Assembly: GCA_013398175.1 (NCBI GenBank)
Contig: VZRZ01005969.1
Location: 39,307-103,306 of the forward strand
Length of the DNA stretch: 64,000 bases
Source: Climacteris rufus
Taxonomy: Eukaryota > Chordata > Aves > Passeriformes > Climacteridae
Reading direction: 5' to 3'
Shown here: piece by piece, positions 10,401-21,452 of the stretch
Numbering within the stretch: the stretch's first letter is position 1
Layout: each line of letters starts with the position of its first letter
Program-made: the position numbers and the translations under genes
The notes under the pieces: generated by a model
Told to the model about the DNA's origin: nothing
The model's input: the letters and a program-made list of their open reading frames with translations, nothing else
Databases searched by the model: none

Positions 10401-13400
10401 GAGGAATGAGCAGAGCGTTCCCCAGGCTCGGGACTAGGGGGAGCTGCACCCCCGGGCGAGCCGCTGCCACCTGCCCGCAGGAGCTTCTGGAATTCCTTGC
10501 TCCATCAATAAATCCATTTTCTTGACGTGCAGAGAGCTCTCTGACACCCCAAGGAAGCCTCCCTCCAGCGGTTTATCAGCAGTGTTCAAAAACGCAGCTC
10601 CAAATTTCGGTTTTAGTTTCCTGCTGGCTGAAAACTTTTGTGGGCGTGGACTAGAAAATAATGGCCTGACAAAGCAGCTCTGGAGAAATCTGCTACAAGA
10701 AAGTTCAAGCCAAGAGTGAAAAGGAAAACAAGTTGTCAGTGATTCCAGCTCTGGGTTTCCAAATCCATTAACTGGCAGAGAATGAAACTTTTATTGGCCA
10801 AAACTTCCAGAAGATCAGGCAACTTTGCTTGGAACCTTTTCATTACAAAATATAATTTTTCTCTCCAACTAAGCTGCCTGATCTTGCTTAAAGAAAAGAA
10901 AAACTTAAACAATAAAACTGATTTAGGTACCATAATTTAATAGCAATATTGCACAAGGCCATATGTGAGTACAACAAAAAGAAGTTAGTTCTGTGGTGTA
11001 ACTAAAACTGGGACTTAGAGCTTCATGACTTGGGATGAGAACAAGGAATATGTTTTTTCTTAATTTTACACCTTGAATTACCAATCTTTTCCCTGTAGTT
11101 CACTTAGAGGTAAGGCAGAGTTAATGGGTTTGCAAAGGCAATGAAGAGGAAAGAAATGAGCAAATGAGTGTGATAAGATTTTTGTACTGCTGCCATAATT
11201 TGAGGAGTTCTGTGGGCATGTGCAGTGTTTCCAGCAGAAAACACTGCTTTGCTAAGAGCTCTTTGGTACCCATGTGAAGCAAGTCCTGATTTCTCCTTCA
11301 GTTTAGGAGCAGGAATATCTGATCAGTATGTTCAAGAGGTGTTTTACCCAGGCAAGTCCATATTCACCCATTCAGTCCCAAATTCAGGGTGTAATTGGGG
11401 CATCTCAAATGGTGCTGGATGTTGTGATCAGGCAGCTGAATCCCACTCCAGGCAGCTGCCCTTGGAATGCTGGATAGACAAGACTGCATGTAATAGGTAT
11501 TTCTCCCCAATATCTATCTCAGCATCCATGTGAAAGAAATACTTTTTCCTAAAAATCTCTTTGTGCCTTGATAGTACTTAATTTATATTGTTCTTTTCTA
11601 TCATTCAAGCCTTTAAGCTTCCTAAACCTTTTTATCCCATACAAAAGTACTACTTTGTTATTTATTTTGGAATAAAACAGTATTTTGGTATAAAACAATG
11701 GAAGTGTCACTTAAGTAAACCAAAAAGAAAGATGATTATAGCCATACTTTGTCCATGAGGCACTGAACCACCTTTGTCCTTCAGGATTTTAGGCATCCTG
11801 TTTGCATAAATATTTTTTATATACAGTTGCCGATCCTTTTCCTAAGAAGAAATAAACATCATTAAACTTGTAATAGACATTAAAAAATTATTTTTACCAA
11901 CGTAGTTTTCCATGCTGGGTGAAACCCACCACTGATTTCACCCTGTGCCAGGCCACGTGGTGGCTTTGTCATTTTCAGGAATAGGAATCTGTCTTTTTCT
12001 TTCATGAGCCAGGTTAAAATTCTCGCACTGAAGGCCAGGAACACACCTGTACACCTCCCTGATCTCTGTCATAACACCATGCTCAGAAGGTGAGGTAAAA
12101 AAGTCTGTTTTAACTGTATTACAAACACACAATTATGAAAAAGCCACAAGGGATTTCAGGTTTTCTGGAATATGAACAGGTTTTCTTCATTAAAACCGAT
12201 ATGATATCCCATTCCTGGCAGCTTTGGTTTTATTTCTGTTTAGTTTTCATGTATCTTTGGTTTACAGCCCTTACAGAAAGTGCTGAACTGGACCTATTTG
12301 TCCCAAAAACTTTTGTCTAAAACCCAAGCTGGAATTTGAACAAACTCTTGAAACGCTTCCATGAGTCTTTTTGTTAAACTCTAGTTTTGCAGGCTGTAAC
12401 ATTTGGCTCATGTTGGTTTATTTCTGTAAAGGAGCTCATTTGAAGTGAGTAGATGAATGTATTTGACCCAGATATAGCAAACTGGTAACACATTGGTGTG
12501 GATTTTTGTTCAATTGCTGATGCAATAATCTGTTTCAGTTAACTACTGAACTGCTTCTAACTAATAAACCCTACAATAATGCCATCATTTCACAGTTTTG
12601 GTTTTTTTTGGTAGACTGTAGTCTCAAGTAAGAAACAAAAATTCCATTAATAAATAATGTAAAAGAAGCAAAATGAATATATAACATTAAATACCTAAAT
12701 TTTCTTGTAGAAACACAAACCTGTATAAAATCTGGAATACCTTAATTTTTTGGTGAACACAGTTAATTTCCATTATCAAGTTCTTTATGATGATCCCAAC
12801 TTCCAGGAGTTTTTTATTCTCACTTGCCAGCTGACGACTAAAGGTGCTGTTGTTCAGCTTCAGCTGCAATTCCAGACTCTTAAAAAATGACAGATTTTAC
12901 CACATGGATGTACTCATTCTGACTGTTGAAAAATTTCAGTTCTTGACAGTTTTAAAAAATAACTGTGCTAATATACAGAAATTTAGGCTCATAATTATAT
13001 ATCATTATAGTTATCTTCTAATGATAATAATATAGAAGTTAAAATTATATTGTAAACAATACATAAAATTATGCTGAAGTATCTGAAAAATCACTTTGAA
13101 AGTAAGAAATTCAAATTAAGAAAATAATTATTTAAAACCTGATTTTACTAAACAAGAAAAAGGTTTTGGCATTCAATCATAAACAAAAATAAGGCTGTAC
13201 ATTAGTTATAAATGATGGATTAATAAATATAATCATCTTTGAGAAATGTTAAGGCTTTCTATTCACAGAGACCTATTAACTGTGGCAGAATAACGAGGCT
13301 TAGCATAAATGAAAACTTGGTAATTTATTGAGTATTTTATCTTCAGAACCCAGTGCCATGCACTGCAATTACAGTTCCTAAAACTATAGGGTGGGCACCC

Positions 13401-16400
13401 AACCCTGTGTGCTTTTTATAGCTGCTCAGTAGGACTTCTGGGAACTGAAAGCTTTTGAAAGAGGGTCTGAATTCAGCTGTTAATATTTTCAGTTTCTCTT
13501 AAGATTTCCTGGCTCATTATTTAATTCTATGCATAAGACACCCCGTAGAAAACAGAAATTAATTCCTGGAGGACCATGGAAATTTCACTCTTTCAGTTTT
13601 GAATAAATACTCTGTTCATGTCATTTTTATGCCAGGGTCAGCAAGAGTAAGGAAACAGGAGATATTAAAAGGACATAAGATGAATTATCTCCTCTTCAAC
13701 TTGCTTACACTTGGGTGAGCACTGGATTAAACAGCATTCAGTGTCACAGGACTATATCAGAATCATGAATGTGACAAGAAGCAGCCAAAAATTTGTCACT
13801 ATTCTTGCACTGAAACCTCTCCTGCTCCACGACCTTGTGATTCCCTTCCAACTCAGGATATTCTATGCTTTTATATTCCACAAACACAGCAATCTGCAGG
13901 TATTACCTGTATCCTCTCCTCCTTTGCCTCCAACATTTCATTAAGGACTGACAGTCTGTGATCAAGCTCCTCTCTCTCTGCAAGACTTTTGTCTTCTGAA
14001 AGCCCAGCCAAGGTCTTCAAATCACTTTTGGCTTTCCTCAGCTCTGCTTCCACTCTTCTGAGCCCCCTGGACGTGTTTCTCTCGGCCTCCTGAGACATCT
14101 TCAGGAGTTTCCTTAAGTCCTGCACCTCAGCACGGTGCCGTGCTAGAAGCTCCTGCAAGTGGCTCTCAGCATTGCTGTACCTGTCGATGGCCTTGGCGTG
14201 CCGGCGGCTCAGCTCTTTCAGAGCCTGGTTTTCTAAGCTGGAGGCTTCTATTTTTCTTTGCAAGTCAAAGATTTCATTCTTCAGCTCCTTAATTTTGTGC
14301 AGCCTCGCTGATGAGATCCGCTGGGCCGTAGCGTTTTTGTCCTGGTAAACCACGCCGCTCTGCAGGGTTAAAAACGAGGAATTCAAGTAGGGGGTCTTTG
14401 CAGCTGCCCTTTTCTTGCCTCCTGCATCAAGAGCAGAGTAAACAGGCACGGATACAGAGCAATTATTGAGACAAGTCCATCGTTATATGACTTTTCTGCT
14501 CACATAAGCTCCTAACTGCTCATCCAAGTATGGAACTGTGCTTTATTTGGCAAAACGCCCCAAAACTCCAATGGTCCATGAGCAACCTGGTCTTGTAGAA
14601 GGTTCCCTTCCCAGCAGGGGGTTGGAATGAGACGATCTTTAAAATCCTTTCCAACCCAAATCATTCTGTGATTCTGTGATTCAAGTATTTCACAGATAAA
14701 TACATCCAATATTTTCTATTTCTGTGTATTTCTGTGGCTGCAGTGCACCACAGCTAACAACCAATGGAAATCAATGGAAATCAATCAATGGAAATAAATT
14801 TTCCTCTGTAAATAATGCAGTTCACAGATGCAGCCACAACATGATGAACCAAATTCAGCCCATCAGGACCTGCACCTTGTACAGGTTGATGATAAAAAAA
14901 CCCCAAACAACCAAGTAACCAAGGTCTGCAAGGACTCAAAACCCAACATGGGCCCAACAGCTCATGGTTAAAATCTCTGGGATTTTAGCCAGCTCTCTGG
15001 GATTTCTAACCAGCTTTCTACAACTTTCAGCTTTGAATTAGATCGCACTTTTAAACCTTAAATGCTCATTGCATAGAACAGGTGTGCAGGTGTGTACATG
15101 GTTTCTAAACAGCAATTGAAAAAAATATTTTAATGGGCTACTTCTCAGTGTGTTTTTGCCGTTTGCCTTTCCTTATGGCCAGGATTCTGTGTGAATTGTT
15201 CTCATTTTCCTTTTCTGAAGAAGAATTAGAATTTAAAAATAGTCAAGAGTGTAAATCTGAGTGTGTTCCCCTTTTTCAGGCATATATTCAATTTCACTAC
15301 AGCTCTCAAGGCATTTCAAGAGGTATTCTGCTAGAAGTTTATTATAGTTTATAGATCACCTCATATTTTAGGGATAAAACAGGCGAGGTCCTGACCTAGA
15401 AAGAACACCTGAGTAAAAGGACAGATCTTTTCAAGAACTTCTGTTGAATCCAATGTTTTCTGTAGCACAATCGCACTGCAGGAAGACTACAATATGACCA
15501 CAAATATTGTCCCACAATTTTTGCAAAATTACTCTTTTATTTTGCCAGAATGGAATGAGAGGATGGAAAAAAAAAGGACAAATACATTCCTGCAAAAGCT
15601 GTCAGAAGTACTGTAAAATGTATTTCATTTCCAGTAGACATGAACAAGCAAAAATAAACACTTTATCAAAATGACATATAATATCCATAAATATATATAA
15701 GAAATAAGTTATCCACCACAGATAGAGGTCAGCAATGATTCTTTTGCTAACTAGATTTTAAAAATGTCATTATTTTTCCTGGTCTGCTAGTTTCATGCCA
15801 GTATAACTTCTTGACAGCAGCATATAATAACAGAGATAATAATAGAGACAATCAGTGGTTCTTCACTTTTTTTTGGATTGATTTCCATCTTGTAGATTTG
15901 GTAAATCAAGATGAAATTTTGCAGCTCAGCAGGAAAAGGGTTGCTGGTTTTGCACTCATTTTTTGATGTGGCCTGGTAGGATTTAAGAAAGGATGGGTGT
16001 AGATGTGAAAAGATGCAGACATGGAGAGATTCTTCACTGTTAACATTGACATAAATTCCACGTACACTTACATATTTGGTCTGTATGCTCATTCCATTGA
16101 GGCACAAAATTATTTCACATAATACACCATGATTAATTAAAACTGGCTTTTTTTCCAGTCAAAACCCACACTTTTGTGCATTATTTTTAATAATTTTCCT
16201 CTTGACAAGCTTTTTCAGACTCACCAGGTGATGCATGGTCAGAAACCAGAATGTGGGAGAGCCATTTTCAGGTCCTCAGATTAAAGCTGAGGAATGAGGA
16301 TTGCCAGGCTGCTCCCACATCCAAGGTGATCATCATCTTGGATCACTGAGTATTGTGGGATAACACCATAGGGAATCTCCCTCTCTCTTCCCTCCCCGAC

Positions 16401-16701
16401 AAGTGTTTGAAACATAATTTATTATATCCTTTCATTGAAAAACTGTTTGCCCTGTCTTCCTAATTACTGAAAAAAATGCCAAAGAAAAGGAACAATATTT
16501 CTCAAGAGAGTCTCATACTTCCAGGAAAAAAATTACCTTTTTTATCACCCTGGGGGAAGAGCCACTGCCCACATTTCTTTTTCTCCTTTTTCATCTTGTC
16601 CTTTTTCTGTGGTTCCTTCTCTTCATGTCCAGGTGTTTCTAAAGGTTTGCCTCCTCTGACTCTTTCAGGATCAATCACTGACACAGCTCTTGGAATCATC
16701 A
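6932..16701 (-). CDS. LCA5L: LCA5L, lebercilin-like protein (seven exons found, N-terminus missing)
   Basis: LCA5L is a coiled-coil paralogue of lebercilin (LCA5), a protein of the ciliary base and axoneme; its own role is poorly known. In transcript order the exons are 16701-16537, 14421-13907, 12878-12741, 11841-11748, 9590-9487, 9194-9062 and 7479-6932. All junctions are GT-AG and in phase, giving about 565 residues to a TGA; human LCA5L is about 670. The core matches the lebercilin domain: SSARLHKIKELKNEI, then AEVQDLRKLLKMSQ, SEDKSLAEREELDHRLS, SRQLASENKKLL and EKDRQLYIKNIYANRMPK. The C-terminus keeps the family's YEPSFG and LMEELFG motifs. The first exon(s), about 80-100 residues by comparison with human, were not identified. 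The gene converges with GET1 and diverges from SH3BGR. Confidence 0.92.
7480..9061 (-). other. LCA5L: LCA5L intron between the last two exons
   Basis: GTATGT...TTTCAG intron in the minus sense. It is mostly unique sequence; no CR1, LTR or RNA gene was recognised. Confidence 0.75.
9062..9194 (-). CDS. LCA5L: LCA5L penultimate coding exon
   Basis: Acceptor CAATTGTAG and donor GTATGT. It starts in phase 0 with EKKSSEEKDEEAKANEASS, a highly charged low-complexity stretch, and ends in phase 1 to match the terminal exon. Confidence 0.88.
9487..9590 (-). CDS. LCA5L: LCA5L short coding exon with VQVDK motif
   Basis: This 104-bp exon lies between acceptor TATTCAACAG and donor GTGGGA on the minus strand. 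It was found because the exon at 11748-11841 ends in phase 1 and the one at 9062-9194 starts in phase 0, so an exon of length 3n+2 was needed. It reads LRVDRSVQVDKESFRELLLS and ends QIQLKK. Human LCA5L has an SVQADRK-type segment at the corresponding place, as recalled from family knowledge. Reading frame, splice sites and position all agree. Confidence 0.85.
9591..11747 (-). other. LCA5L: LCA5L intron
   Basis: Unique AT-rich sequence with one more GC-rich patch at about 10430-10500. Open frames here are short and lack family similarity or good splice sites. No mobile element was recognised. Confidence 0.7.
11748..11841 (-). CDS. LCA5L: LCA5L coding exon, KNIYANR core
   Basis: Acceptor TTCTTCTTAG and donor GTATGG. 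It reads EKDRQLYIKNIYANRMPKIL then KDKGGSVPHGQ. The KNIYANR signature is the most diagnostic part of the lebercilin domain. The exon ends in phase 1. Confidence 0.95.
11842..12740 (-). other. LCA5L: LCA5L intron
   Basis: Intron of ordinary AT-rich sequence; nothing else was seen in it. Confidence 0.75.
12741..12878 (-). CDS. LCA5L: LCA5L coding exon, coiled coil
   Basis: Forty-six codons, phase 0 at both ends. It begins SLELQLKLNNSTFSRQLASE and ends VHQKIK. Joined to its neighbours it reads ERIQ-SLELQLK and HQKIK-EKDRQL, both family-like. The acceptor is TTTAAG followed by AG (12880-12879); an acceptor two bases upstream would break the frame. Confidence 0.93.
12879..13906 (-). other. LCA5L: LCA5L intron
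   Basis: AT-rich unique sequence. About 37 bp at 13832-13868 (CCCTTCCAACTCAGGATATT) resembles the tip of a CR1 3' end. Nothing else was seen. Confidence 0.65.
13907..14421 (-). CDS. LCA5L: LCA5L long coiled-coil exon
   Basis: The largest LCA5L exon (515 bp), from acceptor TTGATGCAG to donor GTAATA, entering in phase 1 and ending in phase 0. It holds SSARLHKIKELKNEIFDLQR, RHAKAIDRYSNAESHLQELL, AEVQDLRKLLKMSQEAERNT and LAEREELDHRLSVLNEMLEA. Heptad-rich coiled coil runs through nearly the whole exon. Confidence 0.95.
14422..16536 (-). other. LCA5L: LCA5L intron
   Basis: Contains a CR1 3' end at 14580-14682 and a short ATGGAAATCA-type tandem at about 14762-14797. The remainder is AT-rich unique sequence, including an AT-rich block at 15600-15800. 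Confidence 0.7.
14580..14682 (+). mobile_element. CR1 LINE 3' end
   Basis: About 100 bp with GAGCAACCTGGTCTTGTAGA, GGGGGTTGGAATGAGA, CCTTTCCAACCC and a terminal ATTCTGTG doublet. It lies antisense in an LCA5L intron. Confidence 0.85.
16537..16701 (-). CDS. LCA5L: LCA5L upstream coding exon
   Basis: Reads VMIPRAVSVIDPERVRGGKP, then a very basic KDKMKKEKKK stretch, ending GDKK one base before donor GTAATT. The phase-1 end joins correctly to the next exon's GGKKR. Human LCA5L has a similar lysine-rich KEKEKKK segment just before its coiled coil. The acceptor (ATATCCTTGCAG) is weak, so the 5' boundary is less certain than the donor. Confidence 0.65.
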
Positions 16702-18544
16702 CTGCAAGGATATTCACTTGTGTCTTCTCTATGTCACTACACTACCTGGGATTTTATAGTAATTTTGTTTCTCCATTCATGTCATAAAAATATAATTTAG
16801 TCATATTTTTTCGAGAATTAGATGGCAAATCAGATAACAAAATTAATTTAGGCATTAAAATAGAACAAAACCCACCTTAGATGCCATATTAACACTATAG
16901 GCAGAGAATATAGAACTTAAAGCTATTTCAGCATCCTTGTAAAAAGCATGTATTTAGCATAAAATAAATAATTCTGACTAATTTTCTATTTCTTTGTGAA
17001 TATCTGTGATGCTGCCTTTTTTTTTCTTCTTTATTTTTTTTCTCTTTTTTCCTTACTTAGGCTACTGGAAAGGGCAAGAACAGATCAGTTCATTCTCCTG
17101 GCAGAATTATTGAAACACTGTAGTTCTGCTAAAAATTATTTCTTGGCATATGGCTCAATCCATCCCATTTTCCTACTATCACATGAACACTATGTTCTGA
17201 TCCACTTAAGGTGAGAAGAAGCAAGTTTTGCCTCAATCCACAATTGTGGGAAGGAATTAGGTTCTAAACTTATCCAAAAGTGAGATTAAAACACAAGATT
17301 AAATGCTGCGATCCAAAGCAATAATTCGACTTTTTATTTTTTGCATAGAAGAGGAAAGAAAGAGAGAAAATAGAAAAGTAGGAAAATAAGTGCTTATATA
17401 GGGTTTTGAGAGTGGCAATGTCACGTCCACCTCATAGCAACAGCAGGGCTGTGGAGAAATTTAGCTTTGTTCCCTTAAAATTCATTGGCTGCTCCTTGGT
17501 ATCCAGGCAAAATTTCCTTTGGATGTATAAAAAATTGATTCCTTGCTCTCCTGATGTGTCAACTGCAAGGTCTTTTAATGACCATCCAACAGGATGCCTC
17601 ATTTTCTAAAATAAAGCAGTTCAAAGCTTTAACTTTCAAACTCAGTCTTGGAACAGCCAATGGAGAAACATTCCTTACTTTTCACTCCTTCACTACAGGC
17701 AATAATTTTATAGATAAAGAATTTTATGCAGTAGTAGAATAAGGTGGATATTTTGGGGGTCTGCAAAGAGCATGCCAACTATTGAAAAGAAATTTGCGGG
17801 GGGATTAAAATGATGTTTTAGTTCAGATGGATTTTAACAAGTAGCCTTCACAAAAAAAACAAATTATATTTTCAGAACCCTCTAACTACTTTGTTGCTTT
17901 GTGGTGACATTTCATTTTAAATTAAATTAAATCAAATTTCTTAAAGGGGAGAGAAAACTCCCAAAGAAAACTTAAAAATGTAATTCAGGATTGCACAGAA
18001 CATTTTAGGCTAAACCAAAACAGTTTCATTACTCTTAATTCCTTTACATGAACAGTATTTCCTTGTGGAATACTGAGGAATGCCACAGTCCTGCTCCATG
18101 TAAGGCAGTGCAATAACCCCGAAGAGATGAGAAATCATATTTCGAGCATTAGGCAAAGCCCAGCTTGGTACATAGATCTGTATTTGTGTTTAAATTTGAT
18201 TTGGCACTGCCAACCCTTTCTAGGCAAATTACCTTTGAAGGAAATTAGCTTAAATTAAACTTAAAGCTACTGCTTTAATTTGTTTTGATGCGAAGCGTGG
18301 CCTGAACCTGCCTATCCAGCTTCAAGAGCAGTTGTTGAGAAGTAAATAAAATGGAAAAGGAGAAGGCAGAAAAACAAAAAGTGAACCACAAGAAGCAGAG
18401 ACATTAAATGCAAGATATTGCAATAGAATTAAAAGGCGGTCACTGAAGCAGGGCTGGAATGGGCAAATTCCAGGAGAATTAATGGAGAAAAGGTACAGGA
18501 ACAAAAATAATTAGGGCCAAATCGCTGTGTCGAAGACGAAAATG

Positions 18545-18955
18545 CCCTGGCAGCCCCTCAGTGTCCCACATGGACACACAATTCCACAGCCATCCCCATG
18601 TCCTGCCAGCCCCTTCAGTGTCCTAAATGGACACACAATTCCACACCCAGCCCCATGTCCTGTCAGCCCCTTCAGCGTCCCACATGGACACACAGTTCCA
18701 CAGCCATCCCCATGTCCTGGCAGTCCCCTCAGTGTCCTAAATGGACACACAATTCCACACCCAGCCTCACGGTGCTATGGCAGCCCCCTCAGTGTCCCAC
18801 ATCGACACAAAATTCCACACCCTGATCCACGTCCTGGCAGCCCCCTCAGTGTCCCACATGGACACACAATTCCACACCCAGCCCCATGGTGCCATGGCAG
18901 CCCCCTCAGTGTCCCAAATGGATGCACAATTCCACACCCAGCCCCATACCCTGTC
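18545..18955. repeat. Minisatellite, about seven copies of a 57-60-bp unit
   Basis: Each unit has the pattern CAGCCCC-TCAGTGTCC, then CACATGGACACACAATTCCA, then CACCCAGCCCCATG. Units start near 18550, 18604, 18661, 18718, 18778, 18836 and 18895. Two variants alternate in the first four: CCCACATGG with CAGCCATCCCC, and CCTAAATGG with CACCCAGCCCC. Because 57 is a multiple of three, the array keeps long frames open on both strands (19-residue periodic peptides). I do not regard these as genes. Confidence 0.92.
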
Positions 18956-19069
18956 CTCGCCCTGCTCTGCTCTCCCTGTCCCCCTGTCCCCTGTAGGTGA
19001 AGGATCCTACCTTGTCCCCTGTCCTCTCTGGGAATCTCTCCCCACTTCCACCCCAGTGTGCGCCGTCCC

Positions 19070-19140
19070 CTCATGGCCTCATGAGCTGCCATTAGCGGCC
19101 CCCTCGCCGTTGCTGTGGGAAATGGCGGCAGCACCCTGAG
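19070..19140. promoter_or_regulatory. CpG-rich patch with YY1-like ATGGCGGC
   Basis: A local CpG-rich stretch beside the minisatellite contains GAAATGGCGGCAGC at about 19120, which fits the YY1 core (GCCGCCATTT on the other strand). YY1 sites often sit just inside CpG promoters, so this could be the LCA5L start region. That is an inference; no initiator or exon was established. Confidence 0.25.
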
Positions 19141-19629
19141 AGTGGAATTTCACTCCTTTTCTCCCTCTTCCCTCCCTCTTCCCTCAGCCCAGACACGGCA
19201 GAGGAGCCTGTGTGTGTATTTCCACCCTCATATTTAAGTACCACACCTGGGTTTTAATGGGAGTTTGGTCATGTAGGTCCCGCTGTGCCGTGGCCATGGA
19301 GGCGCCTCACGGCCTGGACGTGCCCTCAGAGCGCACAGGCCAGAGCCAACAGGCTCCGAACTCGGGCTTAAACTCAGCATTCTTATAGTGAAAAAGAGAA
19401 AAAATCCCTCCAGAATGAAGTGATGTTTTCCTTTGAGGCTGGACATGATGGAAATTGTGTGTCAAAGCCCTCACCCACCAGCCCCAGGTGGGATGTGGCT
19501 TTGGGAATGGATTTTCCATGCATGGCTCAGTGAGTGTTTCAGGGATGAATCTGAGCAGGAGCAAAAATTCATTGGCAATTCTATCCCAGAATTTGACTGT
19601 GGATGTTTGATGGTGCAAATGTTTACTGA

Positions 19630-19737
19630 TTTGAGGACATGGTGTGACTCTTGGGGATGGTGCTGTGTAGGACCAGGAGTTGGACTCGATGATCTTCATA
19701 GGTCCCTTCCAACTCAGTTTATTCTGTGATTCTCTGA
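19630..19737 (+). mobile_element. CR1 LINE 3' end
   Basis: GAGGACATGGTGTGACTC, then GGAGTTGGACTCGATGATCT, GGTCCCTTCCAACTCA and a final ATTCTGTGATTCTCTGA. It may extend about 40 bp further 5' in degraded form. Confidence 0.8.
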
Positions 19738-21179
19738 TAAATTATTAATGTCATTATCACAAGGCTTATCAGTATGCTGTGAAGCCCATGACCACTTCAT
19801 CCTTTGGTTGTACTTCGTCGGGGCACAGAACACCAAATAATTTGGAAACATTATATTCTAAACAGCCTGTCATTTCCCAGGCTATGCTCACATATAAAAT
19901 CTCCTGAGAAACTACCATGTAAAAACTTCAGGCAATAATTCGTGTTTTTTCACTATGCTGTTGTTGTTGTTCTTTTTCAGGAAGATATTCTGAAAATACC
20001 TGCTTCTAATAGGCTTTTTGCTGGACCTCCTGTTGCCTCTCAAAAGTAAAAAGAAATGACAGATGGTGAGCCACAGTAAACAGTGCAAACTACCCATACT
20101 GTTATTTTTAGTTTTCAGTGCAGTTTTTTAGGATCCCTGTTCCATACATGGAGTGCTGCATTTCCAGTTTCACATAATGGTTTGCACAGACAAAAAAAAA
20201 ACTTCCTTTCAATAGCATTTTTACTCTTTATTGCTATTTAAGAGTATATTTTGTTCTACCTGGTCAATCATGGAAATAAAGTATTATAGTCCATTTTAAG
20301 TGTTTTCAGGATTGGATGCTATTCAATCTTAACGTGAAATGTGTTTCTAAAACGTAGGCCAGCTTCACCTCTGACACAGGGTCAGCTTTCCTGAGCTCAT
20401 GTTGCTCACAGCAGAAACAAAGTTGGCCCTTAAAATTTGAAAATAATCTGTTACCATTTAACATTCTTCAAATACCTCTCACGCCCAGAGACCTCCTTAA
20501 GCAAGTATGTGCAGGCAGCCCCTGAATTGTGGCGATCTCTGGGGTAAAGGCGACAACCAGATAGGAAAAAAAGAACATCCTGGATGACACAGAAGAATGG
20601 GATTTTTTTTTTGCCAGGTATTCTGGACCTCTTCTTACATGTTGTGCCCTGGAAATTTTCACTGGTGATGCAAAAAGGAGGAGAAAATGCCACCACAGGT
20701 TCTGGGTACATCGAATCAGCCAAATCAGTATCAGGCAGTGCCCTGACACCCATTTATGTCATCAGGGAAATCCCTGAGCCCTGCAGTGTGAATGATGATC
20801 TGAATTCTTTAAAGCTGAGAGCGTTCGTAACCAAGGCTTATTTCAATATGATCTCTGCTATAATTACTCCTGCACCTATGCTCCCATGGCCCTCCCTTCC
20901 CTTCCCTTCCCCTTTTATAACCTGAAATTTCCAGCTACAACTCCAAAGCTTGTCGTGGTCAGGGAAAGCTCTTTCCTGCAGGTAGCTGTGACAGTGTCCA
21001 CGCAACCCGACAGCTTTGGGATTGCCCCCAGCACTAAGTTGCCAGCTCCCTGTCCCTTCTCAGTTGTCCCTTCCCCCTCTCCCAACTATTTCTCCAGCCC
21101 TGTCTCATTGGTGCTCTACTCTCCCTTGCCTTTTTTGGGCTGCCACTCTGTCAATCTAATGCAATAAGGCTGGGGGCAG

Positions 21180-21407
21180 GTGCAAACCCCTCGCTATGGC
21201 TCCTCTTACCGACCAATCCTCGTCCCAAAATACCCACGAGCCAATGGATTGGGAAAACCCGGGACCCCGGGGAGAGGGAGAGGGCAAAACATCCATTTAG
21301 GAGTCGGCTTAGCCCGGGAGCTGCCGAACATTTGGATTCCTCCCGGGATCGTGGTGACTCGTGGGTAGCAGGGGGTGCTCTGCTGATTCACTTCCATCAC
21401 TGTCAGC
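21180..21407 (+). promoter_or_regulatory. SH3BGR: Probable SH3BGR promoter and 5' UTR
   Basis: The sequence upstream of the SH3BGR ATG is richer in CpG than its surroundings and has CCAAT at about 21214 and 21241 and an inverted ATTGG near 21247, followed by CCCGGG-rich sequence. No TATA box was seen. The start of transcription is not determined. Confidence 0.45.
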
Positions 21408-21452
21408 ATGGTGATCAAAGTCTTTGTCGCCACATCTTCAGGGTCTACAGCG
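21408..21452 (+). CDS. SH3BGR: SH3BGR coding exon 1
   Basis: Fifteen codons, MVIKVFVATSSGSTA, with ATG in context CAGCATGG and donor GTAGGT at 21453. This is the first beta strand and turn of the thioredoxin-like fold. Confidence 0.93.

Larger units (their letters stand above)
16702..21407. other. Region between divergent LCA5L and SH3BGR
   Basis: This must contain the missing 5' exon(s) and promoter of LCA5L unless they lie beyond SH3BGR exon 1, but none could be identified with confidence. It holds the minisatellite at 18545-18955, a CpG-rich patch at about 19070-19330, a CR1 end at 19630-19737 and the likely SH3BGR promoter from about 21180. The rest is unique AT-rich sequence. Confidence 0.6.

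Noticed and set aside
10264..10470. Minus-strand frame MAAARPGVQLPL... in an LCA5L intron
   Set aside because: No family similarity, no matching splice phase, and the phase gap is already filled by the exon at 9487-9590.
15793..16107. 104-codon minus-strand frame between LCA5L exons
   Set aside because: Composition is like intronic AT-rich DNA; no similarity and no splice sites in phase.
16868..16886. Possible LCA5L mini-exon on the minus strand (acceptor CTGCCTATAG, ATGGCATCTAAG, donor GTGGGT)
   Set aside because: The splice sites look good, but joining it to the exon at 16701 creates an immediate stop in the needed phase.
17520..17625. TATA-like ATGTATAAAAAATT followed ~90 bp later by AATAAA, suggestive of an LTR
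   Set aside because: No TG...CA ends or target duplications could be found around it.
18527..19139. Open frames of about 120-157 codons over the minisatellite
   Set aside because: They result from a tandem unit of 19 codons, exist on both strands and have no start context or similarity.
20000..20038. Candidate LCA5L exon on the minus strand reading GNRRSSKKPIRS
   Set aside because: It faintly resembles a human N-terminal NNRRS segment, but the acceptor is weak, the exon is only 39 bp and no neighbouring exon supports it.
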